A DNA stretch of 64,000 bases from an uncultured Anaerofilum sp. (GTDB lineage Bacteria > Bacillota > Clostridia > Oscillospirales > Ruminococcaceae): positions 31,265 to 95,264 of the forward strand of contig CALWZD010000049.1 of NCBI GenBank assembly GCA_944385945.1, read 5' to 3'. The notes under the pieces are model-generated. The model was not told where the DNA came from. It searched no databases and was given only the letters and a program-made list of their open reading frames with translations. Positions 1 to 8,234 of the stretch are shown one piece after another (the first letter of the stretch is position 1; each line of letters begins with the position of its first letter). The position numbers and the translations under genes were made by a program.

Positions 1-778
1 TGCCGAATTGGAACAATATCTAAATAAAAACCCTCGTGCCCGTTTTTACAAAGAGATTCAGATGCTGTTTATGGGGATTTTACAAAATCGAAGCTATTCG
101 CTCGATCATCGTATGATTTTGTTGGGGCTGGCTTCTCGCAATTTGGATAAAGCAAACACACCGGAAGAAATCATTGCATTTTTTCAAAAAAGTTTGCCGT
201 TGTTGAAACATAGCCCCGAAATGGAAACCCAACTAAAAAATATGCAAACCAGTTTGGCAGAAGGGATCAAAACCGCTTTGCCCTTTACTATGGAACGGTT
301 TAGAATGCAACGAAAGCTTTTTGAAAAGGAATCGTATTACGCAAAAGCATTGCAGGACATAAGCAAAAATATAGACATAGAGTTTACGCAAGAAGACAGT
401 GCTAAAATGGGTACGTTTGATGTGTCTAAATATATTTGTGCAAAACAGCATTTTACACAAATTGAGTGTGCCGATTATTTGATGGAAAATGTAATGGTAA
501 ATTCGCTGATTCAACGGCAGTTTCCTATTCCGTACAAGCAGCAAGGAACCTCTGTATGGGAAGAATACCTGCACTTTTTTGCAGAGTACAATATCTTAAA
601 AGTTCTTACTACTGCTTATATGGCAGATAAGAACGAGCCAAGCGATTTGGTGCATATTGTAACCATATGTGGGCGCACGATGTTGCATGACAAAATGTTT
701 TGCAACGGTTTGGTAGAGCAGTTGCATAAGCAAGAAAAAGACACTCTTGCCCATATTGCAATGATGCTTTGCTGCTAA
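1..778 (+). CDS. Flagellin lysine-N-methylase-like protein (FliB C-terminal part), 5' end outside window
   Basis: The reading frame is open from the window edge, so the true start lies upstream and only about 258 C-terminal residues are visible. The part seen is helical and ends with a weak match to the C-terminus of FliB-type flagellin lysine-N-methylases: a PFP-like turn after an LMENVMVN stretch, a helix around WEEYLHFFAEYNILKVL, and a final V..IVTICGRTMLHDKMF segment. FliB methylates surface lysines of flagellin. The cysteine cluster that defines the family would be in the missing N-terminal part, so the call leans on the C-terminal pattern and on the flagellin gene that follows on the same strand. 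It could be another helical protein. Confidence 0.5.
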   Translation, partial: AELEQYLNKNPRARFYKEIQMLFMGILQNRSYSLDHRMILLGLASRNLDKANTPEEIIAFFQKSLPLLKHSPEMETQLKNMQTSLAEGIKTALPFTMERFRMQRKLFEKESYYAKALQDISKNIDIEFTQEDSAKMGTFDVSKYICAKQHFTQIECADYLMENVMVNSLIQRQFPIPYKQQGTSVWEEYLHFFAEYNILKVLTTAYMADKNEPSDLVHIVTICGRTMLHDKMFCNGLVEQLHKQEKDTLAHIAMMLCC

Positions 779-823
779 CGCTTTCTTTTTATGAGGAAGT
801 ATCATTGCAGCCCCCGCCCCAAA

Positions 824-875
824 GCCTTCCCCTTGAGGGGAAGGTGGCATTGCGCAAGCAATGACGGATGAGGTG
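824..875 (+). repeat. Double-hairpin dispersed repeat, family A, copy 1
   Basis: A 52-bp unit with two perfect hairpins: 825-844 (8-bp stem CCTTCCCC/GGGGAAGG, loop TTGA) and 848-863 (6-bp stem CATTGC/GCAATG, loop GCAA), followed by ACGGATGAGGTG. A second copy at 2553-2604 matches 49 of 52 bases, and all three differences lie in the hairpin loops. It sits between the FliB-like gene and the flagellin promoter region. Confidence 0.85.
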
Positions 876-937
876 TTTTTTCATCAACAAAGTTTCACCC
901 CCCAAATTGTGAAATCTGAAAAAAGACAAAAATTTTT

Positions 938-976
938 TAAAAATCCTCTTTCATTTCCGTTTTTTTGTGGGATAAT
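938..976 (+). promoter_or_regulatory. Candidate flagellin promoter region
   Basis: TAAA (938-941), 15 bases, then CCGTTTTT from 957 partly resembles a SigD/FliA flagellar promoter (TAAA-N15-CCGATAT), but the -10 half is poor. A SigA-like GATAAT lies at 971-976. Either would give a 5' leader of about 170-180 nt. Neither is strong. Confidence 0.3.
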
Positions 977-979
977 AGA

Positions 980-1141
980 GGTAACAGGCAGATGAACCGC
1001 CTGCAAGCTGTGGTTTTTGCTTGTGGAATGAGTGGGCGCAAGGTACGGTGTGCGGCTTATTCCACGGGCAACAACCCGGTAAGTTTTAAGGAAAAACATA
1101 AAACAAAGGCGCTTTTTAAGGAAAAGCGAACACTAAGGAGG
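980..1141 (+). promoter_or_regulatory. Structured flagellin mRNA leader with candidate CsrA-type site
   Basis: The leader contains a series of stems: a 10-bp stem 1023-1032/1056-1065 (GTGGAATGAG with CTTATTCCAC, one G-U pair), a CGGG/CCCG hairpin directly after it, and a perfect 7-bp hairpin 1110-1128 (CGCTTTT/AAAAGCG) with loop UAAGG. The motif AAGGA occurs three times: near 1089, in the hairpin loop at 1118-1122, and in the Shine-Dalgarno AAGGAGG (1135-1141). A GGA in a hairpin loop plus a second GGA in the ribosome binding site is the arrangement CsrA uses on Bacillus hag mRNA. No csrA or fliW gene is in this window. Confidence 0.5.
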
Positions 1142-1149
1142 ACAAGATT

Positions 1150-2439
1150 ATGGGTATGGTCGTAAGAACCAACACAATGGCTAACAACGCATTCCGTCAG
1201 CTGGGCATGAACAACAGCGCACTGTCCAAGAGCTTGGAGAAACTGTCTTCTGGCTACCGCATCAACCGTGCAGGCGATGACGCAGCTGGTTTGGCAATCA
1301 GTGAGAAGATGAAAGCTCAGATCACCGGTCTGGAAGCAGCTTCTACAAACGCAGAGGACGGCATCTCTCTGGTACAGACCGCTGAAGGCGCACTGACCGA
1401 GGTTCACGATATGCTGAACCGTATGGTTGAGCTGTCCACCAAAGCAGCTAACGGCATCTACACTCAGGAGCAGCGTGACGCATACAAGGCTGAGATCGAC
1501 CAGCTGAACGAGGAAATCACCCGTATCTCCGAAACCACCAAGTTCAACGATCAGACTTTGCTGAATGGCGATCTGGGCGGCGGCGCAGGTATGAAAGTTA
1601 ACTTCGGTACCAACGAGTTCATCATCTCCATGGCTAACCAGAAGGCAGACGGTACTAACGATACCTCGATCACTATGAAGGTAGATGAGAACACTACCGG
1701 TATCAAAGTTGAGATCGGTGCAAATGCTGCTCTTACCGTTACTTTCGGTACTCAGGCAAAGACCACCTATACCAGCAGCGACATCGAGAATGCTATCCAG
1801 AAAGCAGTTGAGGAAGCTCTGGCACAGGCAAAGGCATCTGCTACCGATGTAAACATCGGCGCAGGTTCCGCTGTAACCGCAGGCAACCTGGGCAACACCT
1901 GGGGCGATGCACAGAAGACCGCTGCAAACCTGAACAGCATCAAGTTCAACGGCGGCGATATGACCTTCGCAGCGGGTACAGACAATACCAAAGTTGCTGA
2001 TGCAAACGGTACCGCAACCGCAACCGGCGCTGCAGGCGCAGGTTCTCTGGCTCTGCAGGTAGGTGCATCTTCTTCGACTAACGATACCATCACTGTAACC
2101 ATCGGCAAGATGGACGCTGCAACTCTGGGTGTTACCGCAGTTGACATTTCCAGCACTAGTGCTGCATCTGCTTCGATCAACACCATCAACGAAGCTATCC
2201 AGAAAGTATCCGATCAGCGTGCAGAGCTGGGTGCTATCCAGAACCGTCTGGAGCACACCGTAAACAACTTGGACACCACTGCCGAGAACTTGGATGCAGC
2301 TAACAGCCGTATCCGTGATACCGACATGGCTAAAGAGATGATGGAGTACACCAAGATGAGCGTTCTGGTACAGAGCGCACAGGCTATGTTGGCTCAGGCT
2401 AACCAGCAGCCCCAGGCTATTTTGCAGCTGCTCCAGTAA
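1150..2439 (+). CDS. fliC: Flagellin
   Basis: A 429-residue flagellin, the filament subunit exported by the flagellar type III system. The conserved N-terminal D0/D1 region (residues 1-140, with KLSSGYRINRAGDDAAGLAIS) and the C-terminal D1/D0 region (about 340-429, with NLDTTAENLDAANSRIRDTDMA and the helical end ILQLLQ) are both complete. Between them is a variable surface domain rich in Ala, Thr and Asn. Shine-Dalgarno AAGGAGG at 1135-1141 favours the ATG at 1150 over the more family-like ATG at 1156. It is preceded by a FliB-like gene and followed at once by a strong terminator, so it looks monocistronic. Codon use is highly biased, as expected for an abundant protein. A long cysteine-rich frame on the opposite strand is a by-product of that bias. 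Confidence 0.98.
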   Translation: MGMVVRTNTMANNAFRQLGMNNSALSKSLEKLSSGYRINRAGDDAAGLAISEKMKAQITGLEAASTNAEDGISLVQTAEGALTEVHDMLNRMVELSTKAANGIYTQEQRDAYKAEIDQLNEEITRISETTKFNDQTLLNGDLGGGAGMKVNFGTNEFIISMANQKADGTNDTSITMKVDENTTGIKVEIGANAALTVTFGTQAKTTYTSSDIENAIQKAVEEALAQAKASATDVNIGAGSAVTAGNLGNTWGDAQKTAANLNSIKFNGGDMTFAAGTDNTKVADANGTATATGAAGAGSLALQVGASSSTNDTITVTIGKMDAATLGVTAVDISSTSAASASINTINEAIQKVSDQRAELGAIQNRLEHTVNNLDTTAENLDAANSRIRDTDMAKEMMEYTKMSVLVQSAQAMLAQANQQPQAILQLLQ

Positions 2440-2491
2440 GATTCGTCTTACAACAAAAAATAAAAGCGACACCGTACCTGCCGCTTAACAA

Positions 2492-2530
2492 AACCCCGAA
2501 AGGCAATCGCCTTTCGGGGTTGCTTTTTTT
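2492..2530 (+). terminator. Rho-independent terminator of flagellin
   Basis: A perfect 13-bp stem (AACCCCGAAAGGC with its complement, 2492-2504/2509-2521) with a 4-base loop, followed by T7 at 2524-2530. Confidence 0.95.
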
Positions 2531-2552
2531 ACGCTTTCCCCTCAAGCCAAAC

Positions 2553-2604
2553 GCCTTCCCCTCGAGGGGAAGGTGGCATTGCGTCAGCAATGACGGATGA
2601 GGTG
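2553..2604 (+). repeat. Double-hairpin dispersed repeat, family A, copy 2
   Basis: Same 52-bp element as 824-875, with loops TCGA (first hairpin, 2554-2573) and GTCA (second hairpin). Both stems and the GGATGAGGTG tail are unchanged. Confidence 0.85.
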
Positions 2605-2617
2605 AAAATTGCAGCAA

Positions 2618-2669
2618 GCCCCCTCATCAGTCACGCCGGGCGTGACAGCTTCCCCCCCGGGGGGAAGCC
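2618..2669 (-). repeat. Double-hairpin dispersed repeat, family B
   Basis: Read on the minus strand this has the architecture of family A with different stems: hairpin GCTTCCCCCC/GGGGGGAAGC (2648-2668), TG, hairpin TCACGCC/GGCGTGA (2631-2645), then CTGATGAGGGGG. It faces family A copy 2 in the convergent junction between flagellin and the minus-strand gene that ends at 2672. Confidence 0.75.
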
Positions 2670-2671
2670 AT

Positions 2672-3100
2672 TTATAAAAAGTTTTTCAGTTCTTCCACGT
2701 TGCGCTGTTCAAATTCTTCCAACCGTTTGGCAAGATTTTGCACTTCGGCACTGGCTTTGGGGTTGTCACGCACTGCTTTCACGCAGTCAATGGTGCCCAT
2801 GCTGCTGCCTTGTATCAGCATATCTGCCAAATGTCGGGTCGAATTGTCCATCATCGTTTTGCCGGCGATCGACATCGTAGACCCCAGCTTTGCCAGTACG
2901 CCCGTTCCCTCCGGTTCTACCCCACGCATGGCAAGTGCCTGTGCTGCCTCTTGTTTTAGCTGCGAAAAGCCCTTTTGCTGGATTTGCAGCGACGACTTGA
3001 ACGCCTCGTTTTCGGTAGCGTCCAAAATCTGCTCCAGCGAAGATGTGCCCATTTCGGTGTTCTTTATAATTGCGTTCAGCAAACGAATATCGTCGTCCAT
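2672..3100 (-). CDS. Predicted four-helix-bundle protein (DUF2383/ferritin-like)
   Basis: A 142-residue, all-helical acidic protein starting MDDDIRLLNAIIKNTEMG, a pattern seen in small DUF2383-like bundle proteins of Clostridia. There is no signal peptide and no obvious catalytic motif. Helices run at about 2-25, 28-55, 70-98 and 108-140, the last charged (KRLEEFEQRNVEELKNFL). AAGGAGG 10 bases before the ATG fixes the start. It stands alone, divergent from the tRNA-editing gene and convergent with flagellin. Function unknown; family assignment is from the overall pattern only. Confidence 0.7.
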   Translation of the reverse strand: MDDDIRLLNAIIKNTEMGTSSLEQILDATENEAFKSSLQIQQKGFSQLKQEAAQALAMRGVEPEGTGVLAKLGSTMSIAGKTMMDNSTRHLADMLIQGSSMGTIDCVKAVRDNPKASAEVQNLAKRLEEFEQRNVEELKNFL

Positions 3101-3176
3101 TCAAAAAAAACCTCCTTGCTTGTTTGCAGATAGTATGCCACCCTTTTGAAAAAAGATACATTTTTGCCCCCAAATA

Positions 3177-3185
3177 TGCTATAAT
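3177..3185 (+). promoter_or_regulatory. Extended -10 promoter for the alaX operon
   Basis: TGC-TATAAT (3177-3185) is an extended -10 element. The matching -35 (TACATT at 3157-3162, 17-base spacing) is weak. Transcription would begin about 30 bases before the ATG at 3224. Confidence 0.55.
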
Positions 3186-3223
3186 GGGCGTAAATGTATA
3201 ACCAAAAAGGAGCCGACACCCCG

Positions 3224-4396
3224 ATGCACAACACCCAACCACTATACTATTACAATAGTTTGCAGACGAGTTTTTCTGCCGTCGTCACCGCTCTGCGCCC
3301 TTGCGACGACCACTGGCAGCTGACCCTCGACAACACCGCTTTCTACCCCGAGGGCGGTGGTCAGCCCGCCGACCACGGAACCTTGAACGGAATTTCCGTG
3401 ATAGACGTACAGACCCAACAAGGCGAGATTTGGCACACCGTCACAAGCCCTATCCCCGTCGGCACGGTGGTGCAAGGCGAGGTGGAATGGAACCGCCGTC
3501 TTGACCTGATGCAGCAGCACACCGGCGAACATATTTTGTCCGGCTTGCTGCACAGGATGTTTTCCACCGAAAATGTGGGTTTTCACATTGGGCAGGAATT
3601 TGTTACTATGGACATCAATGCACCCCTTACATGGCAACAGCTGATGCAGGCTGAATGGGCTGCAAATAATGTTGTGTGGCAAAATGTAGCGGTCGATTGC
3701 AAGATCGTCCCGCCCCAGCAGCTGCAAACCTTGCAGTATCGCAGCAAAAAAGCCATCGAGGGCGATGTGCGCATCGTCACTATCCCCAATGCCGATTGCT
3801 GCGCCTGCTGTGGCACCCATCTGCCGTTTACAGGCATGGTAGGGCAGATAAAAATTTTAGATGCACAGCGTTATAAAGGCGGTATTCGCTTGACCGTCGT
3901 ATGCGGTGGTCGTGCGCTGACTGATTACAACATCAAGCGTGACCAGCTGGCGAAAATCGGTGCAGCCGTAAGTATGCCCCACAATCGGGCTGCCGACGGC
4001 GTGGAAACATTGCAACAGCAACTCGACCAGTTGAAAGCACAGCTTGCCACCACTCGAAACCTATGGTTTGATGCACTGTGTGCGACGGTCAGCCCCGACG
4101 AGTCGCCGTTCGTTGTTGCCGACGGTTTGGACGGCGAGGCGATGCGCACCCTCTGCTTGCGGTTGTGTCAGCATACCCCTCGCCCTTGTGCTGTCCTTTG
4201 CCCAAAAGATGGCGGTGGCTTTGCCTATGCCGTGGGGCAGACAGACGGAAATTTGACCGAGTTGGTACGTGACATGAATACCGCTTTGCATGGAAAAGGC
4301 GGTGGAAAGCCTTTTTTGTGTATGGGAAGCTTACAGGCAGAAATCGAGCAAATAAAAGAGTTTTGGAATGAACGAAAGGACGATACCACACAATGA
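3224..4396 (+). CDS. alaX: Alanyl-tRNA editing protein, AlaX-L type
   Basis: Free-standing homologue of the AlaRS editing domain, which hydrolyses Ser-tRNA(Ala) or Gly-tRNA(Ala). The Zn-binding HxxxH is seen as QQHTGEHIL and the second CxxxH as [10 protein letters not shown]-terminal DHHA1-like extension makes this the long form. The frame extends up to 3194, but AAAAAGGAG at 3204-3212 places the start at the ATG at 3224 (390 residues). Its stop overlaps the next start as ATGA (4393-4396), so it is translationally coupled to the TrmB-RidA gene. Confidence 0.92.
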   Translation: MHNTQPLYYYNSLQTSFSAVVTALRPCDDHWQLTLDNTAFYPEGGGQPADHGTLNGISVIDVQTQQGEIWHTVTSPIPVGTVVQGEVEWNRRLDLMQQHTGEHILSGLLHRMFSTENVGFHIGQEFVTMDINAPLTWQQLMQAEWAANNVVWQNVAVDCKIVPPQQLQTLQYRSKKAIEGDVRIVTIPNADCCACCGTHLPFTGMVGQIKILDAQRYKGGIRLTVVCGGRALTDYNIKRDQLAKIGAAVSMPHNRAADGVETLQQQLDQLKAQLATTRNLWFDALCATVSPDESPFVVADGLDGEAMRTLCLRLCQHTPRPCAVLCPKDGGGFAYAVGQTDGNLTELVRDMNTALHGKGGGKPFLCMGSLQAEIEQIKEFWNERKDDTTQ

Positions 4397-5472
4397 GAAT
4401 GCGATTTAAACCCTACGCCCGCCCCGAACTGAATGCTTGCGCCTTTTCGGTGGACGACCCACTTTCGCAAAAAGGAACATGGCATCAAAGCTTTGTGCGC
4501 CAGCAGCCCATCCATCTGGAATTGGGTTGCGGAAAAGGCGGGTTTTTGTCCCGTTTGGCAGTAGCTCATCCCGACATCAACTATCTGGGCGTGGATATTA
4601 CCGATAAAGTGCTGATTTTGGCAAAACGTAACATCGACCGCCAATATGCCGCTGCCCAGCGTGAGCCGGACAACGTGAAAATCATGAGTTTGGATATTGA
4701 GCGCATTTATAATGCGTTCGATGCTACCGATACCGTAGACCGCATCTACATCAATTTTTGCAATCCGTGGAACAAAAAATGCGGGCACAAAAAACACCGT
4801 TTGACCCACACCAAGCAGTTGTTGCTGTATCGGGAATTTTTGAAAGATGGCGGTGAGGTCTACTTCAAAACCGACGACGACGACCTGTTTGCCGACAGTC
4901 TGCATTATTTCCCCGAAGCAGGGTTTGAGATCGTATGGAAAACGTTCGACCTGCACAAAAACGAGCCGGAATGGAACATCCGCACCGAGCACGAACAAAT
5001 GTTTACCGAAATGGGCATCCCAACCAAAGCGTTGATTGCGGTGAAAAAGCCCTCGGAATTTAAATTGGTATACAAAAAGGAGAAGGTCGTTATGAGCAAA
5101 AAAGCAATCCACACCCCCAACGCACCCGCAGCCATTGGCCCCTACTCGCAGGCGGTACAGGCAGGGAACACCATCTATGTATCAGGTCAGATTCCCATCG
5201 ACCCCGCCACCGGTGAATTTGCTGCCACCGATATTGCAGGGCAAACCCGTCAGTCGCTGACCAATATTCGCAATATCCTCAAAGAGGCGGGTGCGGATAT
5301 GTCCAACGTGGTGAAAACGACTGTTTTGCTGAAAAATATCGCAGATTTTGGTGCGATGAACGAAGTATACGCCGAGTTCTTCGAGCAGCCGTATCCTGCC
5401 CGTGCTGCGTTCCAAGCAGCTGCGCTGCCCAAAGATGCGCTGGTAGAAATCGAGTGTGTAGCAGTCGTGTGA
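4393..5472 (+). CDS. trmB-ridA: tRNA (guanine-N7)-methyltransferase fused in frame to RidA
   Basis: A single 359-residue frame. Residues 1-230 are TrmB, which makes m7G46 in tRNA using SAM: it starts [13 protein letters not shown], has the SAM motif ELGCGKGGF, and has [19 protein letters not shown] in place of the usual NFSDPW...RRLTH motif. Residues 234-359 are a complete RidA/YjgF enamine deaminase (start [22 protein letters not shown], motif [19 protein letters not shown]), which hydrolyses reactive 2-aminoacrylate. There is no stop between them. A good Shine-Dalgarno precedes an in-frame ATG at 5092, so free RidA (126 residues) is probably also, or mainly, made. The gene overlaps alaX by 4 bases. 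The fusion could be genuine or could reflect a lost stop codon. Confidence 0.9.
   Translation: MRMRFKPYARPELNACAFSVDDPLSQKGTWHQSFVRQQPIHLELGCGKGGFLSRLAVAHPDINYLGVDITDKVLILAKRNIDRQYAAAQREPDNVKIMSLDIERIYNAFDATDTVDRIYINFCNPWNKKCGHKKHRLTHTKQLLLYREFLKDGGEVYFKTDDDDLFADSLHYFPEAGFEIVWKTFDLHKNEPEWNIRTEHEQMFTEMGIPTKALIAVKKPSEFKLVYKKEKVVMSKKAIHTPNAPAAIGPYSQAVQAGNTIYVSGQIPIDPATGEFAATDIAGQTRQSLTNIRNILKEAGADMSNVVKTTVLLKNIADFGAMNEVYAEFFEQPYPARAAFQAAALPKDALVEIECVAVV
5074..5094 (+). promoter_or_regulatory. Internal ribosome binding site and start codon for free RidA
   Basis: AAAAAGGAG at 5074-5082 lies 9 bases before the ATG at 5092, which begins a full-length RidA inside the TrmB-RidA frame. This is as strong as any ribosome binding site in the window and implies independent initiation. 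Confidence 0.8.
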
Positions 5473-5475
5473 TGT

Positions 5476-5537
5476 CTACCTTTTGAAAAAAGGTAGAGCC
5501 AAAACCCCACCTTTTGAAAAAGGTGGACGAAAACTTT
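5476..5537 (+). repeat. 3'-end repeat, family C, copy 1 (double hairpin)
   Basis: Begins 3 bases after the ridA stop. First hairpin CTACCTTTT/AAAAGGTAG (5476-5496), then the core 5507-5537: hairpin CCACCTTTT-GA-AAAAGGTGG plus ACGAAAACTTT. The 31-base core is identical to the reverse complement of 24329-24359 and differs by one base from that of 48513-48543. Confidence 0.85.
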
Positions 5538-5625
5538 TATCTGCGCTGTGGCAGACGTTGGGCATTGAAAAGCATCTGTTGCGCAGGATGCACTCTGTGG
5601 TGCCGATGGCTACTGTCACCAAAGC

Positions 5626-5669
5626 AAAAAAGGAACACATCTTACAAAAAGCAAGGTGGGTTCCTTTTT
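5626..5669. terminator. Bidirectional terminator between trmB-ridA and the membrane protein gene
   Basis: AAAAAAGGAAC (5626-5636) pairs with GTTCCTTTTT (5660-5669). The A and T runs allow termination in both directions at this convergent junction. Confidence 0.7.
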
Positions 5670-5671
5670 GA

Positions 5672-7741
5672 TTACAGGAAATAGATGCAGACAGAATCGT
5701 TTTCGTAAGCGATGGTTAGATTGGGGGCTTTGCCGGCATAATGCTTGGCATACACGATGCAGTTGATGCCCTCTTGCTGGCACAGCTTGGTAAGCTGCTG
5801 TTTGGAAAGCTGTCCGCTGAAAATCTGGTCAAGTACCTGCTGGCGATGTGCTACAATGTCTTGCGAAACGCCCATGTTGGAAACAGCGTATGTCCAGCCT
5901 TCCATATAACTTTGTCGACCGGAAAATGCCGAAAAGACATTGGAGATACCGTCCGAAGCAGTAGGGGTACTGCTGGTGCGGTTGGTGGCAAACACCGTAG
6001 AGGTGTCCGTTTTGCTGCGCAGCCAAAGCATGGCTTGTTCGGCACCGGCACTCACTTGACCGTTCACCGGTGCGGTATAATTGGGGTGGACGGTTTGTTT
6101 CAGCTGTTGCAAGCCGTTTCCGCCGTAGGTGAAAACCATAAAAACAGTCGTGCAAAGTCCGATCGCTGCACAGAGGATTGCGGGATAGAAAAAGAAAGTT
6201 TTCGGTTTTTTCAGGCGGAAAAGCTGTTCCACTGCCAAAACATTTGCAAAAATCATCGCTGCAAAAGCAAAATATACTTGGCTTGAGTTGGCGTGCCAGA
6301 ACAGGTGATAGGCAAGAAAACCACCAGCGACGATACCGTTTGCAAGGATATGCCCTGCGTCCAATCGGAACAGATGACGGATCGTATGGGGCAATCCACG
6401 CAGCCACAACAAGCACTGCAACGGAAGCATTGCGAATGCATTTACTGCGCCAATGAGTACGAGCCATACATAGCCCGAGATAGGCAGATGCGCACACAGC
6501 CAATCGGCAGCGGGGCTGAGCAGTTGATAAGTAAGGGAATATTCCATCGAAAAGATGGAGAAGATCATGCTGCTGTTTGTACCGGAGGAGTAAAGGAATC
6601 GAAAGATAAGTGCAAAAATAACGCCGGTACCTGCCAAGCAGAGAAGTGCTTGCGGATAGGATACTTTTTGAAACACCAGCACAAGCAGCATGGTTACGAT
6701 GAGGCTGCATAAAACCAGCGCAGCTTGTGGGCCTTTTGCGAAGGTAAGCAAAAAGAAGCTGGCAAAATAAGCGACAAAAAAGCGCAGATCTACCCGAAAC
6801 CGAAGCCGTGCCATCGTAGTAAACAAAGTAGTGAAGATGCAAAGAAAAATCAATGCGGTGGCTTGCGAGTTGATGTTGGTGACCAGATGTTTGAGCAAAG
6901 TGTTGCCAAAGACACTTTCTTGCTGCGTGGCGATCTGCCACATCGAACCGCATTGGAAACAGAACAGTAAAAGAATCAGGGCAAGGGATTTTTTACGGCT
7001 GTCGGCATAAAAACAGCGTCCCAAACAGTACAACGCTATCAACTCCGCCGCAAGAAAACCGGGACCGGCAAAAAAAGTGAATGCGTCATAACTGCTGCTG
7101 CCACTGACAAGGCACAGACCGGCAGTGATGATCTCAGTGAGATAGTGATAGGAAAAGCGCACGTCCGAAAAGCGGATGTCCTGTGGCGGAAAGGCTTGCA
7201 TAAAGGCGTTTCCGTTTCTGATATTCCATAACAGGTCACGATTCAAAAATACGCTGCCTGCCGTCATCGGATGGGGATTTTCTGCCCCCAGAAACAGCCC
7301 GTATAAAAGGCATAAAATGCCGAAGATGCCGGTGAAAATACAAACGAGCTTGGGCTGGCTGGGACGAAGTTCGAATGGCAGACGGCGAGAATGGAAAAAA
7401 GAAAAGAGATAAATGCCACATAAAATGGGCGGAATGAGCCGCAATGCCCACAACATCTGTAACCGAACCGAAACGCAGACCAATGCCGCAAAAAAGCCGC
7501 ATCCATATAAAATGGAAAGCAAGGGGGTAAGCCCAAAATGGCGAGGGCCGATCAACTTTGCCCAAAACAGTCCGGGAAAGATGAGGTAAAGGGGAATACA
7601 TAACAAGAAAGAGAGCATCGGCAATGTACTTGCGCCCGATAGAATACAGGTGACACAGTAAAGCGCAAAGCATACGATACCCACTCCGGCAAACGCAAGT
7701 GTAAATGGCGAGCGTTTGAAAAGAGAGGTGATTTGTTTCAA
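5672..7741 (-). CDS. Large polytopic membrane protein, possible GT-C-like glycosyltransferase
   Basis: About 689 residues with roughly 13 hydrophobic segments through residue 560, then a soluble C-terminal domain (from about MLWLRSKTDTSTVFATNRTS to the end) containing FSGRQSYMEGWTYAV. Long membrane proteins with a small extracytoplasmic C-terminal domain and similar FSGR..Y.EGW motifs are found among GT-C-like and related uncharacterised families, so a role in envelope glycan assembly is possible but not shown. AGGAGG (7749-7754) lies 7 bases before a TTG at 7741, which is preferred over the further-upstream TTG at 7768. Single gene, convergent with trmB-ridA. Confidence 0.85.
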   Translation of the reverse strand: MKQITSLFKRSPFTLAFAGVGIVCFALYCVTCILSGASTLPMLSFLLCIPLYLIFPGLFWAKLIGPRHFGLTPLLSILYGCGFFAALVCVSVRLQMLWALRLIPPILCGIYLFSFFHSRRLPFELRPSQPKLVCIFTGIFGILCLLYGLFLGAENPHPMTAGSVFLNRDLLWNIRNGNAFMQAFPPQDIRFSDVRFSYHYLTEIITAGLCLVSGSSSYDAFTFFAGPGFLAAELIALYCLGRCFYADSRKKSLALILLLFCFQCGSMWQIATQQESVFGNTLLKHLVTNINSQATALIFLCIFTTLFTTMARLRFRVDLRFFVAYFASFFLLTFAKGPQAALVLCSLIVTMLLVLVFQKVSYPQALLCLAGTGVIFALIFRFLYSSGTNSSMIFSIFSMEYSLTYQLLSPAADWLCAHLPISGYVWLVLIGAVNAFAMLPLQCLLWLRGLPHTIRHLFRLDAGHILANGIVAGGFLAYHLFWHANSSQVYFAFAAMIFANVLAVEQLFRLKKPKTFFFYPAILCAAIGLCTTVFMVFTYGGNGLQQLKQTVHPNYTAPVNGQVSAGAEQAMLWLRSKTDTSTVFATNRTSSTPTASDGISNVFSAFSGRQSYMEGWTYAVSNMGVSQDIVAHRQQVLDQIFSGQLSKQQLTKLCQQEGINCIVYAKHYAGKAPNLTIAYENDSVCIYFL

Positions 7742-7781
7742 AATGAGTCCTCCTATTGGTTTATGCAAACGTGTGCAGGGT

Positions 7782-8234
7782 TTATTTTAGCTGTGCAAGC
7801 AGCTGGCACAGTTGGCTTTCGCCAAACACGGCGATTCCGTGTTGTTTGAGCAGTTCAGCGGTCACACCATCGCCACTGATAAGACTTTTGGAAAACGAGC
7901 CATCGTATATCTGCCCACATCCGCAACTGGGGCTGCGCTCTTTCAGCAATGCCGCTTTGCATCCAAATAAAACAGCAAGTTGCAGCGCTTGCTGTGCGCC
8001 ACGATGGTATTGTGCAGTAGTATCGGTTCCTGTTTTGGAAATGACACGTTCGCCCTGCCGTTCGCAGGGGATGCGAGGGGTTGGCAGTCCGCCTAACTGT
8101 TCGGGACAAACGGGAATCAGCCGCAGGTTTCCCAGCTGTTCCAACAGTGGGGGACAGGGGACGCTTTTGCCGTCGTATCGGCAAGCCGTTCCCAACAAAC
8201 AGGCACTTACCAAAATCGGGGAACAAGGCATCAT
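7782..8234 (-). CDS. DUF523 domain protein
   Basis: 150 residues matching the small DUF523 family: N-terminal ILVSACLLGTACRYDGKS, central CPEQLGGLPTPR, and ERSPSCGCGQIYDGSF. The conserved cysteines (SACLLG, CPEQ, SPSCG) suggest metal binding or thiol chemistry; the reaction is unknown. The start overlaps the stop of the upstream Nudix gene as ATGA (8231-8234), with GGAGG 4 bases upstream. A second ATG three bases later has better spacing and could be used instead. Confidence 0.9.
   Translation of the reverse strand: MMPCSPILVSACLLGTACRYDGKSVPCPPLLEQLGNLRLIPVCPEQLGGLPTPRIPCERQGERVISKTGTDTTAQYHRGAQQALQLAVLFGCKAALLKERSPSCGCGQIYDGSFSKSLISGDGVTAELLKQHGIAVFGESQLCQLLAQLK

Noticed and set aside
980-1141. 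c-di-GMP (GEMM) riboswitch before flagellin
   Set aside because: A GGGCGCAAGG stretch resembles part of the motif, but the conserved GCAAACC and GACGCAAAGCC blocks and three-way layout are missing.
1057-2472. Long cysteine-rich open frame antisense to flagellin
   Set aside because: It mirrors the biased codons of flagellin, has no ribosome binding site and overlaps the leader and terminator.
824-2669. CRISPR array or insertion sequence from the repeated units near flagellin
   Set aside because: Only two or three copies, not tandemly spaced with unique spacers, and no transposase or cas gene.
5483-5671. 62-residue protein after ridA
   Set aside because: It begins inside the family C repeat and ends in the terminator; no independent start signal.
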